The position numbers were made by a program, and so were the translations under genes. The notes beneath the pieces were generated by a model. That model saw only the letters and a list, made by a program, of their open reading frames with translations. It was not told the origin of the DNA and did no database searches. A stretch of DNA of 64,000 nt, from the NCBI RefSeq assembly GCF_000819765.1, contig NZ_CDBT01000010.1, forward strand, positions 35,625 through 99,624, in the 5' to 3' direction. Positions 37,825-51,242 of this stretch are shown here, piece by piece. The number at the start of each line of letters is the position of its first letter. The stretch's first letter is position 1. Origin of the DNA: Aeromonas bivalvium. Lineage in GTDB: Bacteria; Pseudomonadota; Gammaproteobacteria; Enterobacterales; Aeromonadaceae.

Positions 37825-37840
37825 ACAAAAACGATTGCGA
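37825..37840 (-). promoter_or_regulatory. PurR operator upstream of cvpA-purF
   Basis: ACAAAAACGATTGCGA agrees with ACGCAAACGTTTGCGT at 12 of 16 positions, 40 bases before cvpA, where E. coli also has its PurR site. Confidence 0.75.
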
Positions 37841-37878
37841 ATTGCTTGGGAAACTTCTCGCCTCCCCCGTCAAAAGAC

Positions 37879-37905
37879 GAAGGGGCGCCCAGTTGGCGCC
37901 CCTTC
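37879..37905 (-). terminator. Terminator of the AbgT-family gene
   Basis: GAAGGGGCGCC pairs with GGCGCCCCTTC around five bases and is followed on the minus strand by GTCTTTTG, starting four bases after the stop. Confidence 0.82.
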
Positions 37906-37909
37906 TTCC

Positions 37910-39499
37910 TTAACCTCCCACCGGGTAGAGGGTGGCCGCCCCCGGGCCCACCGGCAGGCCCAGCACGAACACCCAGCAGTAGAACAGCAGGCTCCAGCCC
38001 ACCAGGAACACCAGGGTATAGGGCAGCATGGTGGCGATCAGCGTCCCTATGCCGAGGGACTTCTGATAGCGCACCGCCACCGCCAGGATCAGGCCGAAGT
38101 AGCTCATCATGGGGGTGATGATGTTGGTCACGGAATCACCGATGCGGTACGCCGCCTGGATCACCTCGGGAGAGTAGCCAATCAGCATCAGCATGGGCAC
38201 GAAGATAGGCGCCGTGACGGCCCACTGAGCCGAGGCCGACCCTATCATCAGGTTGATGACGGCGCACATCAAGATGAAGCCGAAGAAGAGACCCGGGCCG
38301 GTCAGGCCCAGGGCCTGCAGGGCCCCTGCCCCCTTGACTGCAAACACGGTGCCGAAGTTGGTCCAGGAGAAATAGGCCACGAACTGGGCGGCGAAGAACA
38401 CCAGCACTATGTACATGCCCATGGTGCTCATGCTGCTGGACATCGCCTGGATCACCTCCTTGTCGCTCTTCATGGTGCCCACCACCTTGCCGTAGACGAA
38501 GCCCGGCACGGCGAAGAAGACGAAGATGAAGGCGACGATGCCATGCAGGAAGGGAGAGCCCGCGATGGCCCCCGTCTCGGGATGACGCAGGATGCCATCC
38601 TCCGGTACCACCGTCAGGGCCAGCAGGCCGCTCACCACCAGCACGGCCACCAGGGCCGACCAGAGTCCGCGCTTCTCCCGGGCACTCAGGGCTTCGGCCT
38701 GCTGATCCAGCACCACGCTCGCCTCGCTGGGATCATATTTGCCGAGCTTGGGTTCGACGATCTTCTCGGTGACCCAGGCGCCGAGACCCGTGATGAGGAA
38801 GGTGCTGACAAACATGAAGTACCAGTTCACCTCGGGGCCGACCACATAGCCGGGATCTATGATGCGGGCGGCAATCTGGGTGATGCCCGCGAGCAAAGGA
38901 TCCACGGTACCGAGCAGCAGGTTGGCGGAGTAGCCGCCGGACACGCCGGCAAAGGCTGCCGCCAGCCCCGCCAGAGGGTGGCGTCCCAGGGAGTGGAAGA
39001 TCATGGCCGCCAGCGGGATCAACACCACGTAGCCGAGCTCGGCCGCCGTGTTGGACATGATCCCTGCAAAGACGATGGTCAGCGTGACCATGCGGCGGGA
39101 GGCGCTCATCACCAGGCCACGCATGGCGGCGCTGAGCAGACCCGAGTGTTCGGCAATGCCGACCCCGAGCAGGGCCACCAGCACGGTCCCCAGGGGGGCG
39201 AAGCCGGTGAAGTTGGTCACCAGGTTGGAGACGATCCGTTGCAAGCCTTCGGCGCTGAGCAGGCTGACCACAGTGATCATGCCGTCCGCGCTGCGACCGG
39301 GCGCCCCTTCCGGGCGCGGATCCACCACGCTGACGCCGAACCAGGCGGCGATGCCGGAGGCCAGGATCAGGGTGAGGGAGAACAGGGCAAACAGGGTGAT
39401 GGGGTGCGGCAGCAGGTTCCCGAGCCACTCAACACCGCTGAGAAAGCGGTTGAACAGACCTGGGCGTGCGGGTGCCAGCTGTGTCGTCCTCGACGTCAT
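37910..39499 (-). CDS. AbgT/MtrF family transporter
   Basis: 529 residues with about 11-13 membrane segments. Signature stretches are IMSNTAAELGYVVLIPLAAMIFHSLGRHP, GVSGGYSANLLLGTVDPLLAGITQ, GSASAQWAVTAPIFVPMLMLIGYSPE and YRIGDSVTNIITPMMSYF, which form the hairpin and unwound-helix substrate region of AbgT proteins. The family takes up p-aminobenzoyl-glutamate (AbgT) or exports sulfonamides (MtrF, YdaH); which applies cannot be told. There is no abgAB hydrolase nearby. AAGGAGT precedes ATG 39499. Confidence 0.9.
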   Translation of the reverse strand: MTSRTTQLAPARPGLFNRFLSGVEWLGNLLPHPITLFALFSLTLILASGIAAWFGVSVVDPRPEGAPGRSADGMITVVSLLSAEGLQRIVSNLVTNFTGFAPLGTVLVALLGVGIAEHSGLLSAAMRGLVMSASRRMVTLTIVFAGIMSNTAAELGYVVLIPLAAMIFHSLGRHPLAGLAAAFAGVSGGYSANLLLGTVDPLLAGITQIAARIIDPGYVVGPEVNWYFMFVSTFLITGLGAWVTEKIVEPKLGKYDPSEASVVLDQQAEALSAREKRGLWSALVAVLVVSGLLALTVVPEDGILRHPETGAIAGSPFLHGIVAFIFVFFAVPGFVYGKVVGTMKSDKEVIQAMSSSMSTMGMYIVLVFFAAQFVAYFSWTNFGTVFAVKGAGALQALGLTGPGLFFGFILMCAVINLMIGSASAQWAVTAPIFVPMLMLIGYSPEVIQAAYRIGDSVTNIITPMMSYFGLILAVAVRYQKSLGIGTLIATMLPYTLVFLVGWSLLFYCWVFVLGLPVGPGAATLYPVGG

Positions 39500-39686
39500 T
39501 CATTACTCCTTATCCATTTGAAACATGCTGTCGGCCGGTGCAGCCGATGCGCCTGCGTTTCTGATGAACTTGAGCAAGGACGGAGTGCACACCCTGATCA
39601 CCGGACCGAGCCAATCCCTGATGAATTGACCGCGAGCCTTTTACCGTCAGTTAACTGAATGGAATATGAATGGGAATAGGAATAAC

Positions 39687-39714
39687 AAAAAAGCCATGGC
39701 GAGCCATGGCTTTT
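39687..39714 (-). terminator. Terminator of serS
   Basis: AAAAGCCATGGC-GA-GCCATGGCTTTT, a 12-bp stem with flanking A/T runs, 20 bases after the serS stop. The 190 bases before the AbgT gene (39500-39686) show nothing else recognisable and should hold its promoter. Confidence 0.88.
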
Positions 39715-39733
39715 AACATTCAATTGAGGCCAA

Positions 39734-41032
<1,299 letters not shown>

Positions 41033-41241
41033 TTACCTACTTTTTTAAAATGGGATCTGGGCCCGGGTCATCATGATGGGGCAAAAACACAGATCCGGGA
41101 GTGAACATCGGTTGGCGCACCCCTATCGTCTTCACCATCGGGCATCGACATCGGCCCAAGAAATCAAGAAGATGGCGCAAGACCGAGACAAGCGGGGCCA
41201 GGGAGGCAGTGTATCAGACCGCCCCCCCGCCCGAACAGGGA

Positions 41242-42579
41242 CTATTTGTGCCGTTTACGGGGGCTCTGTCGATCCAGCCCCTGCAAATACGCGAGTTTTT
41301 GCGCTATCTGCTTCTCGAGGCCACGCTCGGTCGGCTGGTAGTAACGCCTCCCGGCCAGCTCGGTGGGGAAATACTCCTCCCCGGCGGCATAAGCCCCCTC
41401 CTCGTCGTGGGCGTAACGGTACTCGGCGCCGTAACCCAGCTCGCTCATCAGCCTGGTGGGAGCATTGCGCAGGTGCGGCGGCACCTCGAAGTCCGGCAGG
41501 TTTTTGGCGTCCGCCAGCGCCGCCTTCCAGGCGGTGTAGACCGCATTGCTCTTGGGGGCGCAGGCGAGGTAGACGATGGCCTGGGCGATGGCCCGCTCCC
41601 CTTCCGCCGGGCCGACGCGGTGGAAACAGTCCCAGGCCGAGAGCGCTACCTGCATGGCACGGGGATCGGCGTTGCCCACGTCTTCCGAGGCAATGGCCAG
41701 CAGGCGGCGGGCGATGTAGAGGGGATCGCAACCGGCACTCACCATGCGGGCATACCAGTAGAGGGCCGCATCCGGCGCCGAGCCACGGATGGACTTGTGC
41801 ACCGCCGAGATGAGGTCGTAGAAGTGATCCCCGCCCTTGTCGAAGCGCGCCACGTGCTCCCCCACCACGGCGGCGAGCAGGGCGCTGTCGATCACCTTCT
41901 CCCCTGCCCCATTGGCCTCGGCCATGTCGGCCAGCAGCTCCAGGTAGTTGAGGGATTTGCGCCCGTCCCCATCCACGGCTTTGGCCAGCGCCTCCTTCAC
42001 CCCGGGGGCAAAGGTGAGGCTGGGGTCATTGAGACCGCGGGGGTCGGTCATCGCCTGATCGATCATGGCGAGGATGTCGCTCTCCTCCAGCCGCTTGAGC
42101 AGATAGACCCGGGCCCGGGAGAGCAGTGCGTTGTTGAGCTCGAACGAGGGATTCTCTGTGGTGGCGCCGATGAAGGTGATGGTGCCGTCTTCGATATGGG
42201 GCAGAAACACGTCCTGCTGGCTCTTGTTGAAGCGGTGCACCTCATCGACGAAGAGGATGGTGCGCACCCCGCGCCAGCTGTTCTCTTTGGCCTTGTCGAT
42301 GGCGGCACGGATCTCCTTGATGCCGGAGGTGACCGCCGAGAGTCGCTCCACCTCTGCCTGACAGTAGTGGGCCATCAGCTCGGCCAGCGTGGTCTTGCCG
42401 GTGCCGGGCGGCCCCCACAGGATCATGGAGTGGCAGTGCCCCGCCAGGACAGCCTTGCGCAGGGGTTTGTCAGGCCCCAGGATATGCTGCTGGCCTATGT
42501 ACTGCTCCAGGGTTTGCGGCCGCATCCGGGCCGCCAGCGGACGAAAGTCCGACGAGAAATCCAGGGACAAGTTGCTCAT
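41242..42579 (-). CDS. rarA: Replication-associated recombination protein A
   Basis: 445 residues of the RarA/MgsA/WRNIP1 AAA+ family. Walker A GPPGTGKT near residue 56, Walker [10 protein letters not shown], sensor [12 protein letters not shown], and the tetramerisation domain with [15 protein letters not shown] and [13 protein letters not shown]. It acts at stalled forks. Start MSNLSLDF at 42579 matches E. coli; an ATG two codons upstream is in frame. Both have weak ribosome sites. Confidence 0.97.
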   Translation of the reverse strand: MSNLSLDFSSDFRPLAARMRPQTLEQYIGQQHILGPDKPLRKAVLAGHCHSMILWGPPGTGKTTLAELMAHYCQAEVERLSAVTSGIKEIRAAIDKAKENSWRGVRTILFVDEVHRFNKSQQDVFLPHIEDGTITFIGATTENPSFELNNALLSRARVYLLKRLEESDILAMIDQAMTDPRGLNDPSLTFAPGVKEALAKAVDGDGRKSLNYLELLADMAEANGAGEKVIDSALLAAVVGEHVARFDKGGDHFYDLISAVHKSIRGSAPDAALYWYARMVSAGCDPLYIARRLLAIASEDVGNADPRAMQVALSAWDCFHRVGPAEGERAIAQAIVYLACAPKSNAVYTAWKAALADAKNLPDFEVPPHLRNAPTRLMSELGYGAEYRYAHDEEGAYAAGEEYFPTELAGRRYYQPTERGLEKQIAQKLAYLQGLDRQSPRKRHK

Positions 42580-42655
42580 CTGCATCGACCGCTCTGGGAT
42601 ATGGCGACCACCCACCCGGGGCGGCCTGACGAGGAATCCGCAGCCAGGCGACCCA

Positions 42656-43264
42656 TCAGCGTTGGTCGTCCAGCTGGGCCCCCTTGGGCATCTTGAACAC
42701 GAACTCGCTCCCCTTGAGCGCCGGCTTGCGGTTGAAGCTGGTGAGGGTGAATTCGCTCCACTGCCCCTGGGCCTCTTTCACGTCGAAGCGATCTATGTTG
42801 TCCTGCCGATCGAAGCTGACCCGAAAGGAGGCGATCAGCTCATCCTGGTTGCGGCTGGTGACGGTGAACACATTGCCCTGGCGCACCACGTCGTAGTGCT
42901 TCCAGTACTTGTCATCGCCGCTGGCGATCAGGATGAAGGGGGTATTGACCACGGCGTCCTGCAGCTTGAGGGCGGTGACCTGCTCGACGAAGGGATCATA
43001 GATCCAGACGTCCTTGCCGTCCGCCACGATCAGGCTCTCGTCCGGGCGCTGGGTATGCCAGTTGAAACGATTGGGCCGGGACACCAGCAGATCGCCGCTC
43101 GCTTTTTGCAGCTCCTTGCCCTTGCTGTCATAGACGGTCTGCTGGAATCGGGCGGAAAAAAGATTGACCGCCGCCAGCTTCTGCTTGAGATCGCTGGCCG
43201 CATCGGCCCAGGCCTGGCCACTGGCGATGAGCAGCACAGTGCCCATCAGTAAGGTTTTTTTCAT
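42656..43264 (-). CDS. lolA: Outer-membrane lipoprotein carrier protein LolA
   Basis: 202 residues with a signal peptide ending SGQAWA (cleavage about residue 21). The mature protein has the LolA fold ([50 protein letters not shown]). It carries lipoproteins across the periplasm from LolCDE to LolB. ATG 43264 is preceded by AGAGAC. It lies 55 bases after ftsK and 76 before rarA. Confidence 0.96.
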   Translation of the reverse strand: MKKTLLMGTVLLIASGQAWADAASDLKQKLAAVNLFSARFQQTVYDSKGKELQKASGDLLVSRPNRFNWHTQRPDESLIVADGKDVWIYDPFVEQVTALKLQDAVVNTPFILIASGDDKYWKHYDVVRQGNVFTVTSRNQDELIASFRVSFDRQDNIDRFDVKEAQGQWSEFTLTSFNRKPALKGSEFVFKMPKGAQLDDQR

Positions 43265-43319
43265 AGGGTCTCTCGCTAAAAGGCCACGCCCCGAGGGCAT
43301 GGCCAGAATACCACTGCGG

Positions 43320-45842
43320 TTAATCGCGCACCGGGGGCGGTGCCAGCACGTCGCGCTGGCCGTTGCCGCCCGGGCTGCTGACGATGCCCTGGTTCTCCAT
43401 CTGCTCGATGAGACGGGCCGCCCGGTTGTAACCTATCTTGAACTTGCGCTGCACGCTGGAGGTGGAGCCACGGCGGGATTCCACCACGAAGGCCACCGCC
43501 TCGTCGAACAGGGGATCCAGCTCCTCGTCGCCGCCGCCGTAGTCGCCGCCACCGCTGCCCCCCTCTTCCGACTCGCCGGAGAGGATCTCGTCGATGTAGT
43601 TCGGCTCGCCCCGCAGTTTCCAGTCCGCCACCACCTTGTGCACCTCGTGGTCATCGACGAAGGCGCCGTGGACCCGGGTCGGGTTGGAGGTACCGGCGGG
43701 CATGTAGAGCATGTCACCCATGCCGAGCAGGGATTCGGCGCCGCCCTGATCCAATATGGTGCGGGAATCTATCTTGCTCGACACCTGGAACGAGATCCGG
43801 GTCGGGATGTTGGCCTTGATGAGGCCGGTGATCACATCCACCGATGGACGCTGGGTGGCGAGGATGAGGTGAATGCCGGCGGCCCGTGCCTTCTGGGCAA
43901 TGCGGGCAATCAGCTCTTCCACCTTCTTGCCGACGATCATCATCATGTCGGCAAACTCGTCCACCACCACCACTATGTGGGGCAGTTTTTCCAGCTCCGG
44001 CGGCATCTGATCCATGGAGTCGCCCGGACGCCACAGCGGATCGAGCAGGGGATCCCCCGCCTCGATGGCGGCCAGCACCTTGTCGTTGTACCCCTTGAGG
44101 TTGCGCACCCCGACCGCCGACATCAGCTTGTAGCGGCGCTCCATCTCGCCTACGCACCAGCGCAGGGCGTTGGCGGCATCCTTCATGTCGGTGACCACCT
44201 CGGTCAGCAGATGAGGGATCCCTTCGTAGACCGAGAGTTCCAGCATCTTGGGGTCGATCATGATGAAGCGCAGATCCTCGGGGGAGGATTTGTAGAGCAT
44301 GGAGATGATCATGGTGTTCACCCCCACCGACTTGCCCGAGCCCGTGGTACCGGCCACCAGCAGGTGCGGCATCTTGGCCAGGTTAACCACCACGGGTTCC
44401 CCGGCGATGTCCTGGCCCAGCCCCATGGTGAGCGGATTGTGGCTGGCCGAGAAGGCCTCGCAATCCAGGGTCTCCCGCAGGTAGACGGTCTGGCGCACCC
44501 GGTTGGGCAGCTCGATGCCGACATAGGTCTTGCCCGGGATCACCTCTACCACCCGCACACTGCTGGCGGAAAGGGAGCGGGCGAGATCCCGGGAGAGGTT
44601 GGTGATCTTGCTCGCCTTCATGCCAGGAGCCAGATCCAGCTCGAAGCGGGTGATGACCGGGCCCGGATAGACACCGACCACCTTGGCCTGCACGTTGTAG
44701 TCCGCCAGCTTGGCCTCCACCAGGCGCGCCATGCGCTCCAGCTCATCCGGGCTCATGGACTGGGTCTTGACCGGGGGACGATCGAGCAGTTCCAGGCTCG
44801 GCAATGGCGCCATGCCAGCCATGGCGGTGCGCCGGGAGACGGGGCGGGCTGCGGGGGCAGGACTCGGCGCCTCGTCCCCATTGTCCGCCCAGGGCAGATC
44901 CATCTCCTCTTCCCTGGCCATGACCACGGGCTGACGGGCACGTGGGGCGCGCCTGGGCGGGGCCGGCTGATCGTCCTCGTCATCGAAATCGGGATCGAAC
45001 TGGAAGGTATCCTCGTCGAGCTCGGGGAGCCAGTCATCGGACTTGGCCGCCTTGCTCCCCTTCGCCGGTTGGGACGCCTTGGTACGGCGCACCCAGCCGC
45101 CATGGGGCTCATCCTCCTCATCCTCCAGCGCCAGGGCGCCGGCGCTGCCTTCCAGCAGGGGGTCCGGCCCCTCAAAACGGGGCTGACGCCAGCCACCGTT
45201 CAGCCAGTTTCCAAGGGTGGTGGGCAGGTGATAGAGCGCGGAAACAGCGCCGGTACAGGCACTGCCGAGCCGCTCGACGATGGTGAGCCAGGACCAGCCG
45301 GTAAACAGGGTGATGCCGGTGGCCACGAAGCAGAGCAGCATCAGGTTGGCCCCCACGCCGCCAAACAGCGGGATCACCGCGGAGGCGATCACATCGCCGA
45401 CCAGGCCGCCGGCGGAGAAGTTCTGCATGTCGTTGAAATTCATGCTGGCAATGGCCGACATGCCAAGTACGGTCAGCAGGAAGCCGACGATGCGCACCGA
45501 CAGGGTCAGGTAGTCCACGTCCAGCAGCCGGCTCGGCCGCCAGAACAGGCTCCAGCCCAGTAGCACCATCAGGGGGGGCACCAGATAGGAGAAAGCTCCG
45601 AAGGTGAACATGGTGATATCGGCAATCCAGGCGCCGGCGCTGCCCGCCAGATTCTTCACCTCCCCTTGCCAGGAGGTCTGGGACCAACCGGGATCGGCAG
45701 GGTGATAGGTTAGCAGGGCAAGCAAGAGGTAGGCGGCCAACAGCGTGATGGCGATCAAGACGGCTTCGAAGATCCGTTGGGTGCCTGATAATGGAGTAAA
45801 CAGCTTTTTCTCGGCCAAACTCCGGCTCCTTTCTGAAAACAT
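43320..45842 (-). CDS. ftsK: DNA translocase FtsK
   Basis: 840 residues. N-terminal membrane domain with four helices (about 25-195), an acidic linker of only about 130 residues (about 205-335, with D/E and P/R-rich parts), then the motor: Walker [40 protein letters not shown], and the DNA-reading gamma winged helix ([24 protein letters not shown]). It pumps DNA at the septum and activates XerCD at dif. ATG 45842 lacks a ribosome site, while a TTG at 45818 has AAAGGAG ahead, so the start may be eight codons shorter. The linker is much shorter than E. coli's. Confidence 0.96.
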   Translation of the reverse strand: MFSERSRSLAEKKLFTPLSGTQRIFEAVLIAITLLAAYLLLALLTYHPADPGWSQTSWQGEVKNLAGSAGAWIADITMFTFGAFSYLVPPLMVLLGWSLFWRPSRLLDVDYLTLSVRIVGFLLTVLGMSAIASMNFNDMQNFSAGGLVGDVIASAVIPLFGGVGANLMLLCFVATGITLFTGWSWLTIVERLGSACTGAVSALYHLPTTLGNWLNGGWRQPRFEGPDPLLEGSAGALALEDEEDEPHGGWVRRTKASQPAKGSKAAKSDDWLPELDEDTFQFDPDFDDEDDQPAPPRRAPRARQPVVMAREEEMDLPWADNGDEAPSPAPAARPVSRRTAMAGMAPLPSLELLDRPPVKTQSMSPDELERMARLVEAKLADYNVQAKVVGVYPGPVITRFELDLAPGMKASKITNLSRDLARSLSASSVRVVEVIPGKTYVGIELPNRVRQTVYLRETLDCEAFSASHNPLTMGLGQDIAGEPVVVNLAKMPHLLVAGTTGSGKSVGVNTMIISMLYKSSPEDLRFIMIDPKMLELSVYEGIPHLLTEVVTDMKDAANALRWCVGEMERRYKLMSAVGVRNLKGYNDKVLAAIEAGDPLLDPLWRPGDSMDQMPPELEKLPHIVVVVDEFADMMMIVGKKVEELIARIAQKARAAGIHLILATQRPSVDVITGLIKANIPTRISFQVSSKIDSRTILDQGGAESLLGMGDMLYMPAGTSNPTRVHGAFVDDHEVHKVVADWKLRGEPNYIDEILSGESEEGGSGGGDYGGGDEELDPLFDEAVAFVVESRRGSTSSVQRKFKIGYNRAARLIEQMENQGIVSSPGGNGQRDVLAPPPVRD

Positions 45843-45931
45843 GGTAACGCATGGGACAAGGGGGCCCAGTATCCCTGAAAATCCTATCGCTTGTCAGCCT
45901 GCGTGCCCATTGACGCGACAAGTCCGACAAG

Positions 45932-45962
45932 CAGAAACGAGCGGACCTGCCGCTCGTTTCTG
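45932..45962 (-). terminator. Terminator of lrp
   Basis: CAGAAACGAGCGG pairs with its complement around ACCTG (13-bp stem), followed by CTTGTCGG on the minus strand. The strong stem lacks a long T-run. Confidence 0.72.
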
Positions 45963-46009
45963 ACGTTTATGATGCATCAATCGCTCGCTACATCACAGCA
46001 CAAAATACT

Positions 46010-46501
46010 CTATCGGGTGCTGATCACCAGACGACTACTCTGTTTCACTTCCTCCATCACCACATAGGTGCGGGTATCGTTGACACCCGGCAGGCGCAGC
46101 AGGGTTTCCCCCAGCAGGCGGCGATAGGCGGACATGTCGCTGACGCGGGTCTTTAGCAGATAGTCGAAATCGCCGGAGACCAGATGGCACTCCTGGATCT
46201 CCTCGAGCACCTGAACAGCCTTGTTGAACTGCTCAAACACATCGGGGGCGCCACGATTGAGGGTAATTTCCACAAACACCAGCAGAGACGCGTCCAGATA
46301 ATGAGGGTTCAGAATGGCGGCATACCCTTCGATATACCCTTGCCGCTCGAGGCGACGAACCCGTTCCAGACACGGTGTGGGACTCAGGCCAACTCGTTTG
46401 GACAACTCAACGTTCGAAATCCTGCCATCCTTTTGCAGTTCATTCAGAATGTTGCGGTCAATCCTGTCCAAATCCTTTAGCCGACTCTTAGCTTCCATCA
46501 T
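46010..46501 (-). CDS. lrp: Leucine-responsive regulatory protein
   Basis: 163 residues, nearly identical to E. coli Lrp after the first ten. HTH NVELSKRVGLSPTPCLERVRRLE (about 30-52) and RAM/AsnC effector domain with LVSGDFDYLLKTRV and LPGVNDTRTYVVMEEVKQ. A global regulator of amino-acid metabolism responding to leucine or alanine. The start is one of two adjacent ATGs (46501 or 46498). It is divergent from a broken ald gene, normally an Lrp target. Confidence 0.97.
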   Translation of the reverse strand: MMEAKSRLKDLDRIDRNILNELQKDGRISNVELSKRVGLSPTPCLERVRRLERQGYIEGYAAILNPHYLDASLLVFVEITLNRGAPDVFEQFNKAVQVLEEIQECHLVSGDFDYLLKTRVSDMSAYRRLLGETLLRLPGVNDTRTYVVMEEVKQSSRLVISTR

Positions 46502-46651
46502 TTAATTCCATCCTTTGGCTATTTTTTGGTAAGAATCACCAGTCATTTTATAATTATGGTCACAAATCCTGTCAATGCCTGAATAAAGAAGGTGCAAATG
46601 CCGCACTACATCAGGGCGACATGAAACACCGATCAATAGACGAGGGATAGC

Positions 46652-46855
46652 ATGATTATCGGTGTACCTGAAGAAATAAAAAACCATGAATATCGCGTAG
46701 GCATGGTTGTGGCCAGTGTACGTGAACTGACAGCATGAAACCATACCGTTTTCGCCCAAAGCGGGTCGGGAAGCCCTGCAGGCTTCATCGGCGCAGATTA
46801 TCACGCTGTCGCTGGCGCGATCCCGGCCTTCCCTGCCTATGTTTTCGCCATCCTT
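46652..46855 (+). pseudogene. ald: Alanine dehydrogenase remnant
   Basis: The frame from ATG 46652 begins MIIGVPEEIKNHEYRVGM, the well-known start of alanine dehydrogenase, and continues VASVRELTA to a TGA at 46736. The same frame reads on as NHTVFAQSGSGSPAGFIGAD and YHAVAGAIPAF, matching the next part of Ald. After about 46850 similarity fades, and the remaining 300 residues (including the NAD-binding fold) are absent. A good ribosome site (GAGGGA) remains. The gene is therefore disrupted by an in-frame stop and a large deletion or replacement. It lies divergent to lrp with a 150-base shared promoter region. Confidence 0.88.
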
Positions 46856-48525
<1,670 letters not shown>

Positions 48526-48537
48526 GCGCGAGGTGAT

Positions 48538-48567
48538 AAAGGGCATGCCAATTGGCATGCCCTTTTT
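48538..48567 (+). terminator. Terminator of trxB
   Basis: AAAGGGCATGCCA pairs with TGGCATGCCCTTT, followed by TTC, 13 bases after the stop. Confidence 0.92.
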
Positions 48568-48978
48568 CTTGCAAGTCCGATAAAGCGAAGAGAAGCAGGT
48601 GGCCTGGCTGGAGGTCGGGTGATGGACTATGTGATGCAGGTCCCACGCCCTGCAAGATACCGTCGCTCCGGCGCATCGCCTCTACCTCAACCAGGGGATC
48701 GAAGTGCTGGCACGGGATGATCCGCGCACCTCGCGACCGCAAGCAGCAGCTCGCCATCATCGTCATCTCGGTATCGAACAAGCACGGCCTCTCTAGCCTG
48801 CCTCAAACAGCGGGGGCAATCACTTTTTCAACCAGCCCTTTGAAACAGAAAAGCTGCTGTGCAGAACCAGCCACCATCTGAAGACCCTTCCCACAGCCAT
48901 GTCGTGTAGCGCAGCCCGTCACCCCTTGCGGCGGCAGCCGGGTAATTCTTCCCTCACTGCCTGTCTCTGCTTGCCCCG
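48568..48978. other. Gene-poor region after trxB
   Basis: No gene is recognised. A stop-bounded stretch on the plus strand (48650-48796) reads LQDTVAPAHRLYLNQGIEVL then ARDDPRTSRPQ and HHRHLGIEQARPL before a TAG. It looks protein-like but lacks a start and is too short to place; it may be a decayed gene. Confidence 0.4.
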
Positions 48979-49449
48979 TCAGTAGGTCTTGTCGACCCGC
49001 ACCCCGTCATCAAAATAGAGGATCCGCACCTTGTCCCCCTGGGCGAAGACCATGGCCGAGTCAAAATCCTGGATCACATTGACCAGCGCCCCCTGATCGC
49101 TGCGAATGAGCAACTCCACCAGCTTGTTTTCAACCACTTCGCCGCCGGACTGGTAATATTGCGCGGCCCCGGCACCCGCCAACGCCCCCACTGCGGTGGC
49201 AATCTCCCGGCCATGACCGCCGCCAAACTGGTTGCCAATCAGGCCGCCGATCAAGGCACCGCCCAATGTCTTCCAGCCCGACTGCGCCGACTCGATCACC
49301 TGGCGCTGAGTGATGTTGCGCATCGTATCCACCTGGCCAAATACCACCTGGTTGACCGGCCGCGCCGTATTGCGCTGGTACACCTCGGCACCGGCCTGCG
49401 CCGTGACAAAGCACAGCAGGCTGGATACTATCAGGATAATGGCCTTCAT
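48979..49449 (-). CDS. Glycine-zipper 2TM domain envelope protein (SlyB-like)
   Basis: 156 residues. Signal peptide (about 1-20, cleavage near AQAGA); no lipobox cysteine at the expected site. A glycine-zipper segment (WKTLGGALIGGLIGNQFGGG then GREIATAVGALAGAGAAQYY, about 59-98) followed by a C-terminal beta-rich part (VRILYFDDGVRVDKTY). Similar proteins are outer-membrane or periplasmic and linked to envelope integrity. Divergent to aat with only 20 bases between starts. Confidence 0.82.
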   Translation of the reverse strand: MKAIILIVSSLLCFVTAQAGAEVYQRNTARPVNQVVFGQVDTMRNITQRQVIESAQSGWKTLGGALIGGLIGNQFGGGHGREIATAVGALAGAGAAQYYQSGGEVVENKLVELLIRSDQGALVNVIQDFDSAMVFAQGDKVRILYFDDGVRVDKTY

Positions 49450-49469
49450 CTACGAAACCCCTCGATGCT

Positions 49470-50173
49470 ATGTCTTGCTACCTGACCCAACTGGATGATG
49501 AGCCGAACCGGTTCCCCCACCCCAAACACGCGCTGGATGAGCCCAACGGCCTGCTGGCGATCGGGGGGGATCTGTCTGCTCCCCGTCTGCTCGCAGCTTA
49601 TCACAACGGGATCTTCCCTTGGAATGAACCCCATCAGGCCCTGCTCTGGTGGTCACCGGATCCCCGCGGGGTCCTGATCCCATCACGCCTGCATGTCGGT
49701 CGCAGTCTGCAGAAATTTTTACGCCGCCACACCTTCGATATTTCCATCAATCGTGCCTTTAATGAGGTGATCACGGCCTGCGCCGCCCCCAGGCCCGGCG
49801 CCAGTGGCACCTGGATAAGCGATGAGATGATCGCCGCCTATCAGACACTCCACCGCCTGGGCCACGCCCACTCGGTGGAGGTGTGGCAAGATGGTCAGCT
49901 GCAAGCCGGCCTCTACGGCATCGCCGTCGGGCGTCTCTTCTGCGGTGAATCCATGTTCAGCCGGATCGACAACGGCGCCAAAGTCGCCATGTGGGCACTG
50001 TGTCGTCATTTCGAGTGCCATGATGGCGCCCTCATCGACTGCCAGATGCAAAACCACTTCCTGGCCACGCTGGGCATTGAGGAGTGGCCTCGCAGCCACT
50101 TCCTCTCGGCACTGGCGACGCTGCGACAACAAGTGCTCCGTGAGGGGTGCTGGCAAGCGAGGTTCATCAACCT

Positions 50174-50177
<4 letters not shown>
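49470..50177 (+). CDS. aat: Leucyl/phenylalanyl-tRNA-protein transferase
   Basis: 235 residues, full length, with FPHPKHALDEPNGLLAIGGDL, AYHNGIFPW, WWSPDPRGVL and GESMFSRIDNGAK. It adds Leu or Phe to N-terminal Arg/Lys, producing substrates for ClpS-ClpAP. Its last codons overlap the bpt start (ATGA). Grouping with bpt and clpSA puts N-degron writers beside the reader and protease. Confidence 0.97.
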
Positions 50178-51177
<1,000 letters not shown>

Positions 51178-51191
51178 GCCAGGAATTCAGC

Positions 51192-51223
51192 AAAAAACCC
51201 CAACCTGATGGTTGGGGTTTTTT
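51192..51223. terminator. Bidirectional terminator between infA and clpA
   Basis: AAAAAACCCCAACC-TGAT-GGTTGGGGTTTTTT, a strong hairpin with A and T runs, 15 bases after infA and 20 bases after clpA. Confidence 0.95.
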
Positions 51224-51242
51224 GTCGTTTCATGGCGTTTGA

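Noticed and set aside
37835..39658. A 607-codon frame opposite the AbgT-family gene
   Set aside because: Composition (H, G, Q, D rich) and lack of motifs show it is a complement of the transporter.
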